Shown here: positions 1 to 6,232 of the stretch, in pieces | Layout of the letters: each line of letters opens with the position of its first letter | Numbering within the stretch: position 1 is the stretch's first letter | Made by a program: the position numbers and the translations under genes | Notes under the pieces: model-generated | Database searches by the model: none | What the model saw: the letters and a program-made list of their open reading frames with translations, nothing else | Told to the model about the DNA's origin: nothing | DNA from: a virus | DNA: 42,007 nt | IMG/VR virus record: IMGVR_UViG_3300046087_000207 | Span: 1-42,007 of that record | Reading direction: 5' to 3' (one strand)

Positions 1-900
1 CTTGATATAGTCATTACTTGCATAATTTATCAGTGTGGTTTTTTGTTTTTTAACGTTATTTTCTCTATCTAGTCGCTCCTGAGTAAAATCTCGTAGTCGA
101 TGGTAGGGCGAATAAACTGATTTCATACTGAATATCTCTTTTTTAATCTTAAAATTTTCAATTTTTTCATTGTTATTATAATATACTTTATTCTTTATAT
201 TACTTGATACGACATTTTTTTTCTGGGCAAATTTTAGCAAAGTAAAAAGCTTCTTTCTTCTAAGAGTATTCTCGCTTTTAGCCAGTATGCCTGCTCGTTT
301 GTAAGCTTCGCGTACTTTACTGCTTTTGACCCATGCATAATCCCATAGCATTTGTTTAGTAACTCCATATTGATTTAATAAAGTTCGAAGCATGGTTATA
401 TTATACCAGCAAGTTGTATCTCGTTGAGTAGATGTCTTTCCTTCAGAATCAGTTTTCTTTCTTCTTTCGCTGAGATGTTCAATCTCACACATTCCTGTCT
501 TTTTCAAAAATTTTCTTACTCTAGTATAAGTTTTTAGATCATAAAGATCTAAACACACTTTCTTTAAAATCTTATCTGATATTTTTTTCCAAACTTTACC
601 ATCTATAGCTTTAAATTCTGCTTCTATTATATGTAATATACCACCTATAATCATAGGCACCGCAGGAAAAAATTTATCATTCTTAAATAATTTATTAATA
701 AATATTTCTATTTCAGGAGATATCTCAGGTGCTTTAAACCTAATATTACAGGCATTAAAAGGATCAATATTAACTTTAATATTAAGAACATTTAAATTAT
801 CATTAATATCTTTTCGGCAAAGGTTAACAGAATCACTATTAAAATTAACGAAATTATGTTTTTTTTGTTGACAGGGAATATTTGATGAGATAATGTTCAT
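1..900 (-). CDS. Partial winged-helix replication-like protein (C-terminus beyond window edge)
   Basis: The reverse frame is open for exactly 300 codons, from an ATG at 900 to the window edge, starting MNIISSNIPCQQKK. I do not recognise the family with certainty. Around residues 120-175 there is a pattern typical of winged-helix replication proteins (DnaD/replisome-organiser style): YTRVRKFLKKTGMCEIEHLS, then a basic stretch RRKKTDSEGKTSTQR and a beta-wing-like TCWYNITMLRTLLNQYG. The rest is lysine-rich. Three copies of a 9-bp repeat lie just upstream of the start and a promoter precedes them, an arrangement seen in iteron plasmid Rep genes. If the molecule is circular, the frame continues without a stop into the 51 codons at 42007-41852, giving a 351-residue protein. 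The role in replication initiation is inferred. Confidence 0.6.
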   Translation of the reverse strand, partial: MNIISSNIPCQQKKHNFVNFNSDSVNLCRKDINDNLNVLNIKVNIDPFNACNIRFKAPEISPEIEIFINKLFKNDKFFPAVPMIIGGILHIIEAEFKAIDGKVWKKISDKILKKVCLDLYDLKTYTRVRKFLKKTGMCEIEHLSERRKKTDSEGKTSTQRDTTCWYNITMLRTLLNQYGVTKQMLWDYAWVKSSKVREAYKRAGILAKSENTLRRKKLFTLLKFAQKKNVVSSNIKNKVYYNNNEKIENFKIKKEIFSMKSVYSPYHRLRDFTQERLDRENNVKKQKTTLINYASNDYIK

Positions 901-920
901 TTCGAAAGCCTTTGAAAAGC

Positions 921-951
921 GTTTCGTTCGTTTCGTTCGTTTCGTTCGTTT
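921..951. repeat. Iteron-like 9-bp tandem repeat upstream of the Rep-like gene
   Basis: Three perfect head-to-tail copies of GTTTCGTTC start at 921, 930 and 939, followed by a partial fourth (GTTT). They lie 21 bases before the start codon at 900. The repeat is relatively GC-rich against its surroundings and is bordered by an imperfect inverted match (cgaaa at 903, tttcg at 922). The position fits iterons or an autoregulatory operator, but the copy number is low for an origin. Confidence 0.6.
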
Positions 952-991
952 AAGAAGTTTTTCATAAAAACCGTATATTTTTTTGTGGTAG

Positions 992-1024
992 ATTATAATA
1001 TAGCTTAGGTTTTTTTATTTACAA
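992..1024 (-). promoter_or_regulatory. Candidate promoter of the Rep-like gene
   Basis: On the reverse strand a TTGTAA -35 box (1024-1019) is followed after 16 bases by TATATT (1002-997), which overlaps a TATAAT (997-992). It lies about 100 bases before the start at 900 and directly upstream of the 9-bp repeats. Confidence 0.45.
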
Positions 1025-1052
1025 GTTCTTTGTTTTGTAGTTAGTAGTTAAT

Positions 1053-1081
1053 AAAAAAGGCTCTTTAACGGAGCCTTTTTT
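1053..1081. terminator. Rho-independent terminator (bidirectional type)
   Basis: A perfect 11-bp stem (aaaaaaggctc / gagcctttttt) encloses a 7-base loop, and A and T runs form its base. It lies immediately after the stop of the reverse gene at 1084 and so terminates that transcript. It would also work on the forward strand. Confidence 0.85.
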
Positions 1082-1083
1082 AT

Positions 1084-1287
1084 TTAGAAACTAAAATTTA
1101 ATGTTTTAATTAAGAAAAACAGAATTGCAATTACTAATATAACTAACAGATAATTTAGACAATTATTCTTTTTCATCTTATTTATTTCTATATTATTAAA
1201 TCTTTGTCTAGGATCTTTCCAAAAACTATACAATTCATCTAATCTAGTTTGCTTTTGTACGTCTATTTTTATTTGTTCTTTAGTCAT
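1084..1287 (-). CDS. Small tail-anchored membrane protein
   Basis: This 67-residue product has a charged N-terminal half (MTKEQIKIDVQKQ...FWKDPRQRFNN) and one strongly hydrophobic segment near the C-terminus (LNYLLVILVIAILFFLIKTL, about residues 44-63). The layout would leave the bulk in the cytoplasm with a C-terminal anchor. A perfect hairpin terminator follows the stop directly, which supports a real transcription unit. No good Shine-Dalgarno sequence precedes the ATG, so translation may be weak. The family is not recognised. A holin-like role cannot be excluded, but there is only one membrane segment and no lysin beside it. Confidence 0.5.
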   Translation of the reverse strand: MTKEQIKIDVQKQTRLDELYSFWKDPRQRFNNIEINKMKKNNCLNYLLVILVIAILFFLIKTLNFSF

Positions 1288-1340
1288 AAGTTGCTTAATA
1301 AAAAGTTATCTATTTATAAGTAATATTACAACAGAATCTC

Positions 1341-1370
1341 TTTATAATGCAAATTTTTGTATATTGTCAC
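1341..1370 (-). promoter_or_regulatory. Possible promoter of the small membrane protein gene
   Basis: Reverse-strand GTGACA (1370-1365) and TATAAA (1346-1341) are separated by 18 bases and lie about 55 bases before the start at 1287. Confidence 0.35.
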
Positions 1371-1383
1371 GTTCGTCAACTGG

Positions 1384-1599
1384 CTACATCTTCATTTTAT
1401 GCTTGTGTAGCCAGTCAATGAACTTAGTCTCATCGATATATAATTTTCTGGATATTTTAATAATTGCTCCGCTTTCTTGTAAATTGTTATTTTTACGATC
1501 AATAATCCACCAACGTACAGAACGTATGCTTAATATAGTAGGATATCTTCTTGCAAGCTCGTCTATAGTAATTAAATTTTTAAGATCAGGCAGAATCAT
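1384..1599 (-). CDS. AlpA/excisionase-like helix-turn-helix protein
   Basis: This 71-residue protein starts at the ATG at 1599, chosen because AAGGA lies 7 bases upstream. A longer start at 1632 has no such site and overlaps the upstream gene more deeply. The sequence follows the MerR/AlpA/Xis winged-helix pattern: LITIDELARRYP as the first helix-turn-helix, SIRSVRWWIIDRKN as recognition region, a beta turn (AIIKISRKLYID) and a final helix ETKFIDWLHKHK. This family includes excisionases and small phage regulators. It overlaps the upstream gene by 14 bases, so it is co-translated with it. A likely role is recombination directionality for the integrase at 6.2-7.3 kb, or control of this operon. 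Confidence 0.7.
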   Translation of the reverse strand: MILPDLKNLITIDELARRYPTILSIRSVRWWIIDRKNNNLQESGAIIKISRKLYIDETKFIDWLHKHKMKM

Positions 1600-1951
1600 T
1601 AATAATTTCCTTTTTGAAAGCATTTTCTTCATTAGAATTTTTAACTTTCATCTTGTCAACCATATTTTGCAAATTATCTATTAAAAATTGAACAGAAACT
1701 ACATCTAAATACACGCTTAATCCTGTAATATGTTTATTATTTTTAAATGTTTGTATATTAATGCGTATAGCTTCTTGATCAGGGAAATCATGATTATTAA
1801 AAGAATTTGATATCTGCATTATAGTAGAATTTCCTTCATTATCTACAGATGTAATATTTAAAAGATCTTTTAATAAAGTATCATCTTCCAAATCATAATT
1901 CATATGAATATCATAAATTCCTAATTTAGTATCTATAAATTTTTTGCTCAT
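1586..1951 (-). CDS. Hypothetical 121-residue protein
   Basis: The product starts MSKKFIDTKLGIYDIHMNY. It is acidic in the middle and ends in a charged helix (NLQNMVDKMKVKNSNEENAFKK). It has no membrane segment or recognisable catalytic motif. An AAGG sequence about 8 bases upstream serves as ribosome binding site and is embedded in the stop region of the 42-codon gene before it, while its own end overlaps the helix-turn-helix gene. It is therefore the middle gene of a three-gene operon whose products are probably needed together. No function is assigned. Confidence 0.6.
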   Translation of the reverse strand: MSKKFIDTKLGIYDIHMNYDLEDDTLLKDLLNITSVDNEGNSTIMQISNSFNNHDFPDQEAIRINIQTFKNNKHITGLSVYLDVVSVQFLIDNLQNMVDKMKVKNSNEENAFKKEIINDSA

Positions 1952-1962
1952 AATAATATACC

Positions 1963-2091
1963 TTAAAATATTGTTTTTTGTGAGATTTGTTTACGTTTAG
2001 CGTTTAAGCCTAGATAAAGAAGGATTATCTGTAATGCTTCAGAAAAATTAATGTATCCATCGTTATATGCTCGTATAGTTTTTTTAATCAT
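1963..2091 (-). CDS. Small 42-residue protein, first gene of the HTH operon
   Basis: A 43-codon frame starts MIKKTIRAYNDGYINFSEAL and ends QKTIF. An AAGGAG ribosome binding site stands about 7 bases before the ATG, and the stop codon runs into the Shine-Dalgarno sequence of the next gene. The first half resembles small DNA-binding or transposon-associated peptides (YNDGYINFSEALQIILLYLG could form two helices), but the protein is too short to place in a family. The ribosome site and tight coupling are the main evidence that it is real. Confidence 0.6.
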   Translation of the reverse strand: MIKKTIRAYNDGYINFSEALQIILLYLGLNAKRKQISQKTIF

Positions 2092-2115
2092 TTCTAAACT
2101 CCTTGTTTTAAGTTA

Positions 2116-2129
2116 TAAGCATATGCTTA
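2116..2129. promoter_or_regulatory. 14-bp perfect palindrome, candidate operator
   Basis: TAAGCATATGCTTA is a perfect palindrome. It lies between the reverse promoter (2137-2165) and the first gene of the helix-turn-helix operon, where a bound repressor would block that transcript. The HTH protein of the same operon is an obvious candidate to bind it. Confidence 0.5.
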
Positions 2130-2136
2130 CAAAATA

Positions 2137-2165
2137 ACTATTGTACTTATTTAAACTAATGTCAA
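2137..2165 (-). promoter_or_regulatory. Promoter of the HTH operon
   Basis: A perfect reverse-strand TTGACA (2165-2160), a 17-base spacer and AATAGT (2142-2137, four of six consensus bases). It stands back to back with the forward promoter at 2190. Confidence 0.5.
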
Positions 2166-2189
2166 CTTATTCATACTAATTTTAACTAA

Positions 2190-2218
2190 TTGACAACTCT
2201 TAATTTATGTTCTATATT
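2190..2218 (+). promoter_or_regulatory. Consensus sigma70-type promoter of the recombination operon
   Basis: TTGACA (2190-2195), a 17-base spacer and TATATT (2213-2218), about 35 bases before the ATG at 2253. Its -35 box and that of the divergent promoter form an inverted pair 24 bases apart, amid repeated ACTAAT words, so both directions could be controlled by one bound protein. Confidence 0.75.
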
Positions 2219-2252
2219 TAAAATGTGGTTAATTTAAAAAAGGAGCAAAAAT

Positions 2253-3122
2253 ATGTTAGATTTATCAAAATTAGAAGCAAGAATTACATTAAAGCCTCAT
2301 AGGTGGGTAGTTTATGGTGGTGAAGGAGCTGGAAAAAGTACATTAGCATCTCAAGCACCTAACCCTATATTCTTATGTGCTGAAAATGGTGCTGAGGCTC
2401 TTCCGGTACGAGCGCATCAAATTAAATCCTATCAGGATCTTACAGAGAGTATTCAATGGTTATATAAAGAAGAGCATGACTATCAAACTGTAGTTATTGA
2501 TACTATGGACGCGCTTGAGAAACTAGTATGCGTTAAAATTGTAGAAGAGCATAATAATGATCCACGCAATAATAGAGTTGAAACACTTGCTGAGATTAAT
2601 CAGAAAGTCTTCAGAAAAGGAACTGCCTTGTTTCTTGAAAAATGGTCAAAGATAACTTCTGCTTTAGATACATTACGTAGTAAACGTAATTTAAACATAA
2701 TATTACTGGCTCATAGTAACTTTGAAGGAAAAGTTATCCAAGACCCTATTAATGGATCTTATACGAAATTTGATCTTAAACTTGATAAAGATGTTACCTC
2801 TCATTTAGTTGAATGGGCTGATTGTGTGTTTTTCTTATGTAAAGACATGTATGCAATATCTTCTGCTGCTGAAACAAAAAAAGGTAAAGTGCGCATGGCA
2901 ACTGATGACAGAGTAATCATAACAGAAGATAATGGCAGAGTAAGAGCTAAAAATAGATTTAGATTACCGCCAAAAGTTGTAAATCACATCGATAAAGCTT
3001 ATGATTTATTACATGAGATGATTGTAGATTATATCGATACAAGCAATTCTAATATTGTTGATTTTAAAAAATCTAATGAATCTAAAGAAAGAGATGTAAC
3101 AGCGTATTTAGGAGCTGGTTAA
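2253..3122 (+). CDS. Sak4-like RecA-fold recombination ATPase (AAA_24 type)
   Basis: The 289-residue protein has a Walker A motif GGEGAGKST at residues 22-30 and a Walker B strand TVVIDTMD at about 79-86, followed by IILLAHSNFEG, the sensor-like strand of this family. The layout matches the phage Sak4/AAA_24 group, RecA-core ATPases that promote single-strand annealing during phage recombination and often sit beside a single-strand binding protein. Here the next gene is a DUF669 protein, exactly that pairing. An AAGGAG site precedes the ATG, and a consensus promoter lies upstream. The C-terminal 60 residues are variable and charged. It probably acts on phage DNA ends or replication intermediates in the cytoplasm. 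Confidence 0.85.
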   Translation: MLDLSKLEARITLKPHRWVVYGGEGAGKSTLASQAPNPIFLCAENGAEALPVRAHQIKSYQDLTESIQWLYKEEHDYQTVVIDTMDALEKLVCVKIVEEHNNDPRNNRVETLAEINQKVFRKGTALFLEKWSKITSALDTLRSKRNLNIILLAHSNFEGKVIQDPINGSYTKFDLKLDKDVTSHLVEWADCVFFLCKDMYAISSAAETKKGKVRMATDDRVIITEDNGRVRAKNRFRLPPKVVNHIDKAYDLLHEMIVDYIDTSNSNIVDFKKSNESKERDVTAYLGAG

Positions 3123-3148
3123 TTAATAACTTAAAAGGAAAATAAATT

Positions 3149-3718
3149 ATGAATACAAATGAAAAACTAGACTGGACTAATATTGAAGATATTATGAAAA
3201 GTGAAGAAGCTAAAAAAACTCAGTTATCACAGGCTTTACTGCCTAATAATATTTACGATGCTATAATTTCAGGTTCTGAGCTTAAACAATCAAAAAAAGG
3301 TGATAGTTATCTTAGTATAGCTTTTACCATCTTAAGCCCAGATGCTTATAAAAACCGTATTATCTATGACATTTATATGCAAACTCATGATAATACCGAG
3401 GTTGTTGATCGTGCTAAATATAAGCTCCGTCAAGTGTGTATGGCAGTTATGGGGAAATTAGCAGATTATCCAGTTGATTTAATCGGTAAAAAAGCTAAGC
3501 TTTCTATTAAAACAATTGACGAAAAAGATAATAATGGAGTATATAAAGTAAACTCTGAAGGAAGAACTATACAGAAAAATGTGATTACAAGAGTAATGAG
3601 CGTTAATGAAGTTGTTCCTAATATTTTACAATCTAAACTAGATTATAATGAGTCAATTGATAAAAAACCATTGTTAGATATCAATAATCTTGATTTAGAA
3701 GACGCAATACCATTTTAA
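3149..3718 (+). CDS. DUF669-type single-strand DNA binding protein
   Basis: This 189-residue product follows the Sak4-like gene by 26 bases and has its own AAGGA site. The pattern fits phage DUF669 proteins: an N-terminal WTNIEDI stretch, a beta-rich core (NIYDAIISGSELKQSKKGDSY and IAFTILSPDAYKNRIIYDIY) and a helix with LRQVCMAVMGK. The C-terminus is DLEDAIPF, very like the acidic D-D-x-P-F tip by which bacterial SSB recruits recombination and repair partners. Family knowledge links DUF669 with Sak-type annealing proteins. I infer that it coats single-stranded phage DNA and hands it to the ATPase encoded just upstream. Confidence 0.8.
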   Translation: MNTNEKLDWTNIEDIMKSEEAKKTQLSQALLPNNIYDAIISGSELKQSKKGDSYLSIAFTILSPDAYKNRIIYDIYMQTHDNTEVVDRAKYKLRQVCMAVMGKLADYPVDLIGKKAKLSIKTIDEKDNNGVYKVNSEGRTIQKNVITRVMSVNEVVPNILQSKLDYNESIDKKPLLDINNLDLEDAIPF

Positions 3719-3734
3719 TGTAAAATTTAATTTT

Positions 3735-4103
3735 ATGAAAACTGCTTTAATGATTGATGATGAGGATATTAATCATCATGTAATCCGAATGATTTTAAAG
3801 AATGATGGATATGAAATGATTAACTCATATACAGGAGCAGAAGCATTAGATTATCTTAGCAAGTATTCAAGTAAAATTGATTTTATATTTCTAGATTTAA
3901 TGATGCCTGATATGCATGGTTTAGAGGTGTTGAAAAAAATAAAATCTGATGAGTCTCTCGCTCATATTCCTATAATTGTTCAAAGTGCTAATAGTGATAA
4001 GAATACTTACTTTAAAGCTATTGAGCTTGGAGCGATTGAATTCTTTACAAAACCTTATAACAACAAAGACATAAGTAATTTTATAAAAAGTAATTTTAAA
4101 TAG
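3735..4103 (+). CDS. Single-domain response regulator receiver (CheY-like)
   Basis: The 122-residue protein is one complete receiver domain with no output domain. The acidic pair D8-D9 (MIDDEDIN), phosphoacceptor D54 in FLDLMMPDMHG, switch residue S84 in IVQSAN and K106 in FFTKPY are all present, so it should accept phosphate. It begins 16 bases after the DUF669 stop on the same strand and looks co-transcribed, although no clear Shine-Dalgarno sequence precedes the ATG. No histidine kinase is encoded in the window, so any phosphodonor would be a host kinase. Free receivers act by protein-protein contact. A role in redirecting host signalling is plausible but unproven. Confidence 0.9.
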   Translation: MKTALMIDDEDINHHVIRMILKNDGYEMINSYTGAEALDYLSKYSSKIDFIFLDLMMPDMHGLEVLKKIKSDESLAHIPIIVQSANSDKNTYFKAIELGAIEFFTKPYNNKDISNFIKSNFK

Positions 4104-4217
4104 TATGACTATCTATGTGTTTTGAAATATAATTTTATTCTTTTTTTATGTTTTTTACGTTGTTCTGTCTTTGATAAAGTTATTATTTACAATTATGTAA
4201 CATTTCTATATAAATTA

Positions 4218-4223
4218 TATAAT
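4218..4223 (+). promoter_or_regulatory. Possible -10 box before the 4269 gene
   Basis: A perfect TATAAT lies 45 bases before the start at 4269, but the expected -35 position (ATGTAA, 4195-4200) is weak. The 160-base gap between 4104 and 4268 holds no other clear signal. Confidence 0.3.
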
Positions 4224-4268
4224 AGAGCTAAATTAAGAAGCTCTCCAAAAGTGTATATATAGGTAATG

Positions 4269-4556
4269 ATGACAAAGAATTATCCTGGATTTCAAAGACA
4301 TCAAAAAAAGATAGTTTATCCAGATTTTAACGAATATATAGATATAGTAAGTGCTATAATGGATATTAAAAAATATGAATCTCGTTCTGAATATGAAAAA
4401 GATCATACTCTTTTATCTATAAAAGTGCTTGAAAAAATGCTTCAAAAAAATTATATAACTGATGAACAAAAAAAAGAATATGAAACAACTATAAAATTAT
4501 TAAAAGAAACAATTAATGCTGAAGAAACTATTATTAAAGATGCTTTAGAACAATGA
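4269..4556 (+). CDS. Hypothetical 95-residue helical protein
   Basis: The start at 4269 is preferred over the ATG three bases earlier because AGG lies five bases upstream. The product (MTKNYPGFQRHQKKIVYPDF...) has a short N-terminal basic segment, then mostly charged helix rich in lysine and glutamate (YEKDHTLLSIKVLEKMLQKN, EYETTIKLLKETINAEETII). No family is recognised. It is the last forward gene before the convergent integrase operon, from which 12 bases separate it. Confidence 0.5.
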   Translation: MTKNYPGFQRHQKKIVYPDFNEYIDIVSAIMDIKKYESRSEYEKDHTLLSIKVLEKMLQKNYITDEQKKEYETTIKLLKETINAEETIIKDALEQ

Positions 4557-4568
4557 GGATATTTAAAG

Positions 4569-5189
4569 CTAGTTTTTCTTAATTAAGAATTTTTCTATTT
4601 CTTCTTGTGTCATTCCTGTTTTTAAATTCATATCATTTAACCACTCTTTAAAATCATTTAAAGATTTTCTCCAAAAATTAGGCCATTCTAATAATTGACA
4701 GTCTGTCATCATAAGTAACTCACGTAAGTTATTAGGATAGCCTGGATCTTTATTTAAAAAACAATTTAAAATTCTTACTGACAACCCACAATTCTTTTCC
4801 CATCCTATTAAATAATTTGCTAAATTATCTAAAGCGTTTTGATTTAACGGTTGTTCTAATAATTTTCTAAGTTCTTTATCTTCTTCTAATACAGGCTTGT
4901 TAAGGTTATTAGTTTCATTATTATCACCTCTTAACCAATCCAACAACTTATCTCTATCGGCAAGACATTCTTCTTTTGTGTCGTAGTAAAATTTTAATGG
5001 ATCATGCTTAATGTTTAAAAACATTATTACTAGTGAAGAAATATCTTCTTTTTTTTCATATTGATATGTATTAATAGACATTGTATTCTTATTTTTATTA
5101 TATGTAAGATAATTCCATCCATCTAATGATGATTCACACATATAACCGATTATATTACCTTCAAATTTAAAATTGCTTTCATTAGTCAT
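4569..5189 (-). CDS. Hypothetical 206-residue protein, end of integrase operon
   Basis: The product starts MTNESNFKFEGNIIGYMCES and has a beta-like N-terminal part (LDGWNYLTYNKNKNTMSINT). It continues through a charged linker to a helical C-terminal region with several tryptophans (LIGWEKNCG, LLEWPNFWRKSLNDFKEWL). An AAGGAG sequence 7 bases upstream overlaps the end of the preceding gene, so it is translated as part of the same operon. No known family is recognised and no membrane segment is present. Confidence 0.55.
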   Translation of the reverse strand: MTNESNFKFEGNIIGYMCESSLDGWNYLTYNKNKNTMSINTYQYEKKEDISSLVIMFLNIKHDPLKFYYDTKEECLADRDKLLDWLRGDNNETNNLNKPVLEEDKELRKLLEQPLNQNALDNLANYLIGWEKNCGLSVRILNCFLNKDPGYPNNLRELLMMTDCQLLEWPNFWRKSLNDFKEWLNDMNLKTGMTQEEIEKFLIKKN

Positions 5190-5192
5190 ATA

Positions 5193-5489
5193 TTACTCCT
5201 TTGCAGTATCATTTTTAATTCGTTTATCTACTTCCCATATAGCATTATTTACCTGCCATACAGATTTCTTAACCATATCTTCTTGGTAAAATATCCTTTT
5301 ACCAATTGCCATTTTTTCATAGCTATCTAATCTTTTATCTTTTTTATTTTGTAACTCATCATATTTAGTAGCATAAAATACCAGTCTTTCAAAGTATTTC
5401 TCTTTGAGATCGGTTAACATATTAATCATGTCATCAAATTGCTCAGGAGTTATAACAACTCTGTTATCCATAAAACTGTTTTCTATCAT
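5193..5489 (-). CDS. Hypothetical coiled-coil 98-residue protein with duplicated start
   Basis: The product starts MIENSFMDNRVVITPEQFDD and is otherwise charged and helical (MLTDLKEKYFERLVFYATKY, KRLDSYEKMAIGKR). Its first 26 bases overlap the end of the preceding gene in another frame. The first 38 bases around its start are an almost exact copy of the start region of that preceding gene, including the N-terminal peptide MIENSFM. No clear Shine-Dalgarno sequence is present, so translation probably depends on coupling. Function is unknown. Confidence 0.5.
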   Translation of the reverse strand: MIENSFMDNRVVITPEQFDDMINMLTDLKEKYFERLVFYATKYDELQNKKDKRLDSYEKMAIGKRIFYQEDMVKKSVWQVNNAIWEVDKRIKNDTAKE

Positions 5490-5495
5490 TTTTTT
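5458..5495. repeat. Duplicated gene-start segment, copy 1
   Basis: A 38-base segment spanning the start of the 98-residue gene matches the segment at 5720-5757 with two mismatches. It covers the A-rich leader, the ATG and about nine codons (MIENSFM-D/N-NRV). Confidence 0.75.
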
Positions 5496-5751
5496 CTTTA
5501 TAACTATATTTAAGTTTATCTACAAATGGAGCATCATCTACTGCAACTGTAATAGTAACATTCACGTTTGTTTCTTTATCTAAACTACCTACAAATTTCA
5601 TTTCAGCTTTATGTTCAGAGGATTTTATTGTGCCCATTTCTTGTAAATTTAAAAGAACTAATCCATTAATATCTAGAGCAGTATCAACTGCTTTACAAAG
5701 TTTCTTGATTATAGGTGCTACTCTGTTATTCATAAAGCTGTTTTCTATCAT
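5464..5751 (-). CDS. Hypothetical protein paralogous to the gene before the integrase
   Basis: This 95-residue product begins MIENSFMNNRVAPIIKKLCK. Its core FVGSLDKETNVNVTITVAVDD resembles the end of the 60-residue protein at 7303-7485 (LKGKVDNETNVEITIKLSP), so the two flank the integrase as likely paralogues. The shared part is a beta-hairpin-like stretch carrying a DxETNVxxTI pattern. The start overlaps the stop of the preceding gene by ATGA. AGGAG stands 11 bases upstream, a long but usable spacing. Function is unknown. Confidence 0.55.
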   Translation of the reverse strand: MIENSFMNNRVAPIIKKLCKAVDTALDINGLVLLNLQEMGTIKSSEHKAEMKFVGSLDKETNVNVTITVAVDDAPFVDKLKYSYKEKNDRKQFYG

Positions 5752-5757
5752 TTTTTT
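5720..5757. repeat. Duplicated gene-start segment, copy 2
   Basis: Partner of the repeat at 5458-5495, spanning the start of the 95-residue gene. The copies are 262 bases apart in direct orientation, which suggests a small tandem duplication whose bodies have diverged or been replaced. Confidence 0.75.
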
Positions 5758-6068
5758 ATATTCTCCTGTATTTTTTTAAGAAAGTTATCGCGTTGTTCTT
5801 CATTCGAATAAAATACTTCAATATAGTCATCACCAGTAGAAAAATTAATCCTATTTAATTTAACTTTAATAATATATTCAAATCTACCATCATGTAATTT
5901 TCTAGTATAACTTTCAAATCCAACAACATCTTCATTTTTTATAACATAAGGCTCATTACAAATAGAGCGCCGTAATCTATCATAAATTCTAATTTCTTGT
6001 TGAGTAGGTTTTTTTTCCTTGCCTTGATTCTCAAGAAAATTTTTACTAGGTGAAATAATCAATCCCAT
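5748..6068 (-). CDS. Hypothetical 106-residue protein
   Basis: The product starts MGLIISPSKNFLENQGKEKK and has a beta-strand-rich middle (VVGFESYTRKLHDGRFEYII, KVKLNRINFSTGDDYIEVFY) and a final charged helix (SNEEQRDNFLKKIQENIKK). The start overlaps the stop of the small membrane gene upstream by one base (TAATG). Its own stop overlaps the next start (ATGA). This tight packing supports co-translation in the integrase operon. The family is not recognised. Confidence 0.55.
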   Translation of the reverse strand: MGLIISPSKNFLENQGKEKKPTQQEIRIYDRLRRSICNEPYVIKNEDVVGFESYTRKLHDGRFEYIIKVKLNRINFSTGDDYIEVFYSNEEQRDNFLKKIQENIKK

Positions 6069-6232
6069 TATTTATTTCCGAATATTTTATCTATAATTAA
6101 ATCTACAAAGCAAGCTGTTATTGTTATAGCTAATATTATTGTAATATTATTACTATTGAATATCAGAAATATTAAATAATGTATTACTATTATTTGAAGA
6201 ATTCTTAAAAGGATTCTTATGTTAATCATCAT
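6068..6232 (-). CDS. Small two-span membrane protein (54 residues)
   Basis: A 55-codon frame begins MMINIRILLRILQIIVIHYL, and its ATG overlaps the integrase stop (ATGA). A GGAG lies five bases upstream, inside the integrase coding end. Two hydrophobic stretches (IVIHYLIFLIF and ITIILAITITACFVDLII) would give two membrane spans joined by the short SNN loop. Size and topology resemble small phage membrane proteins, such as class II holins or superinfection-exclusion proteins. Neither role can be assigned from sequence alone, and no lysin is adjacent. Confidence 0.55.
   Translation of the reverse strand: MMINIRILLRILQIIVIHYLIFLIFNSNNITIILAITITACFVDLIIDKIFGNK

Noticed and set aside
1364-1684. 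Forward open frame of 106 codons
   Set aside because: It lies opposite the HTH gene and its neighbour, both of which have ribosome sites and recognisable features. It has neither.
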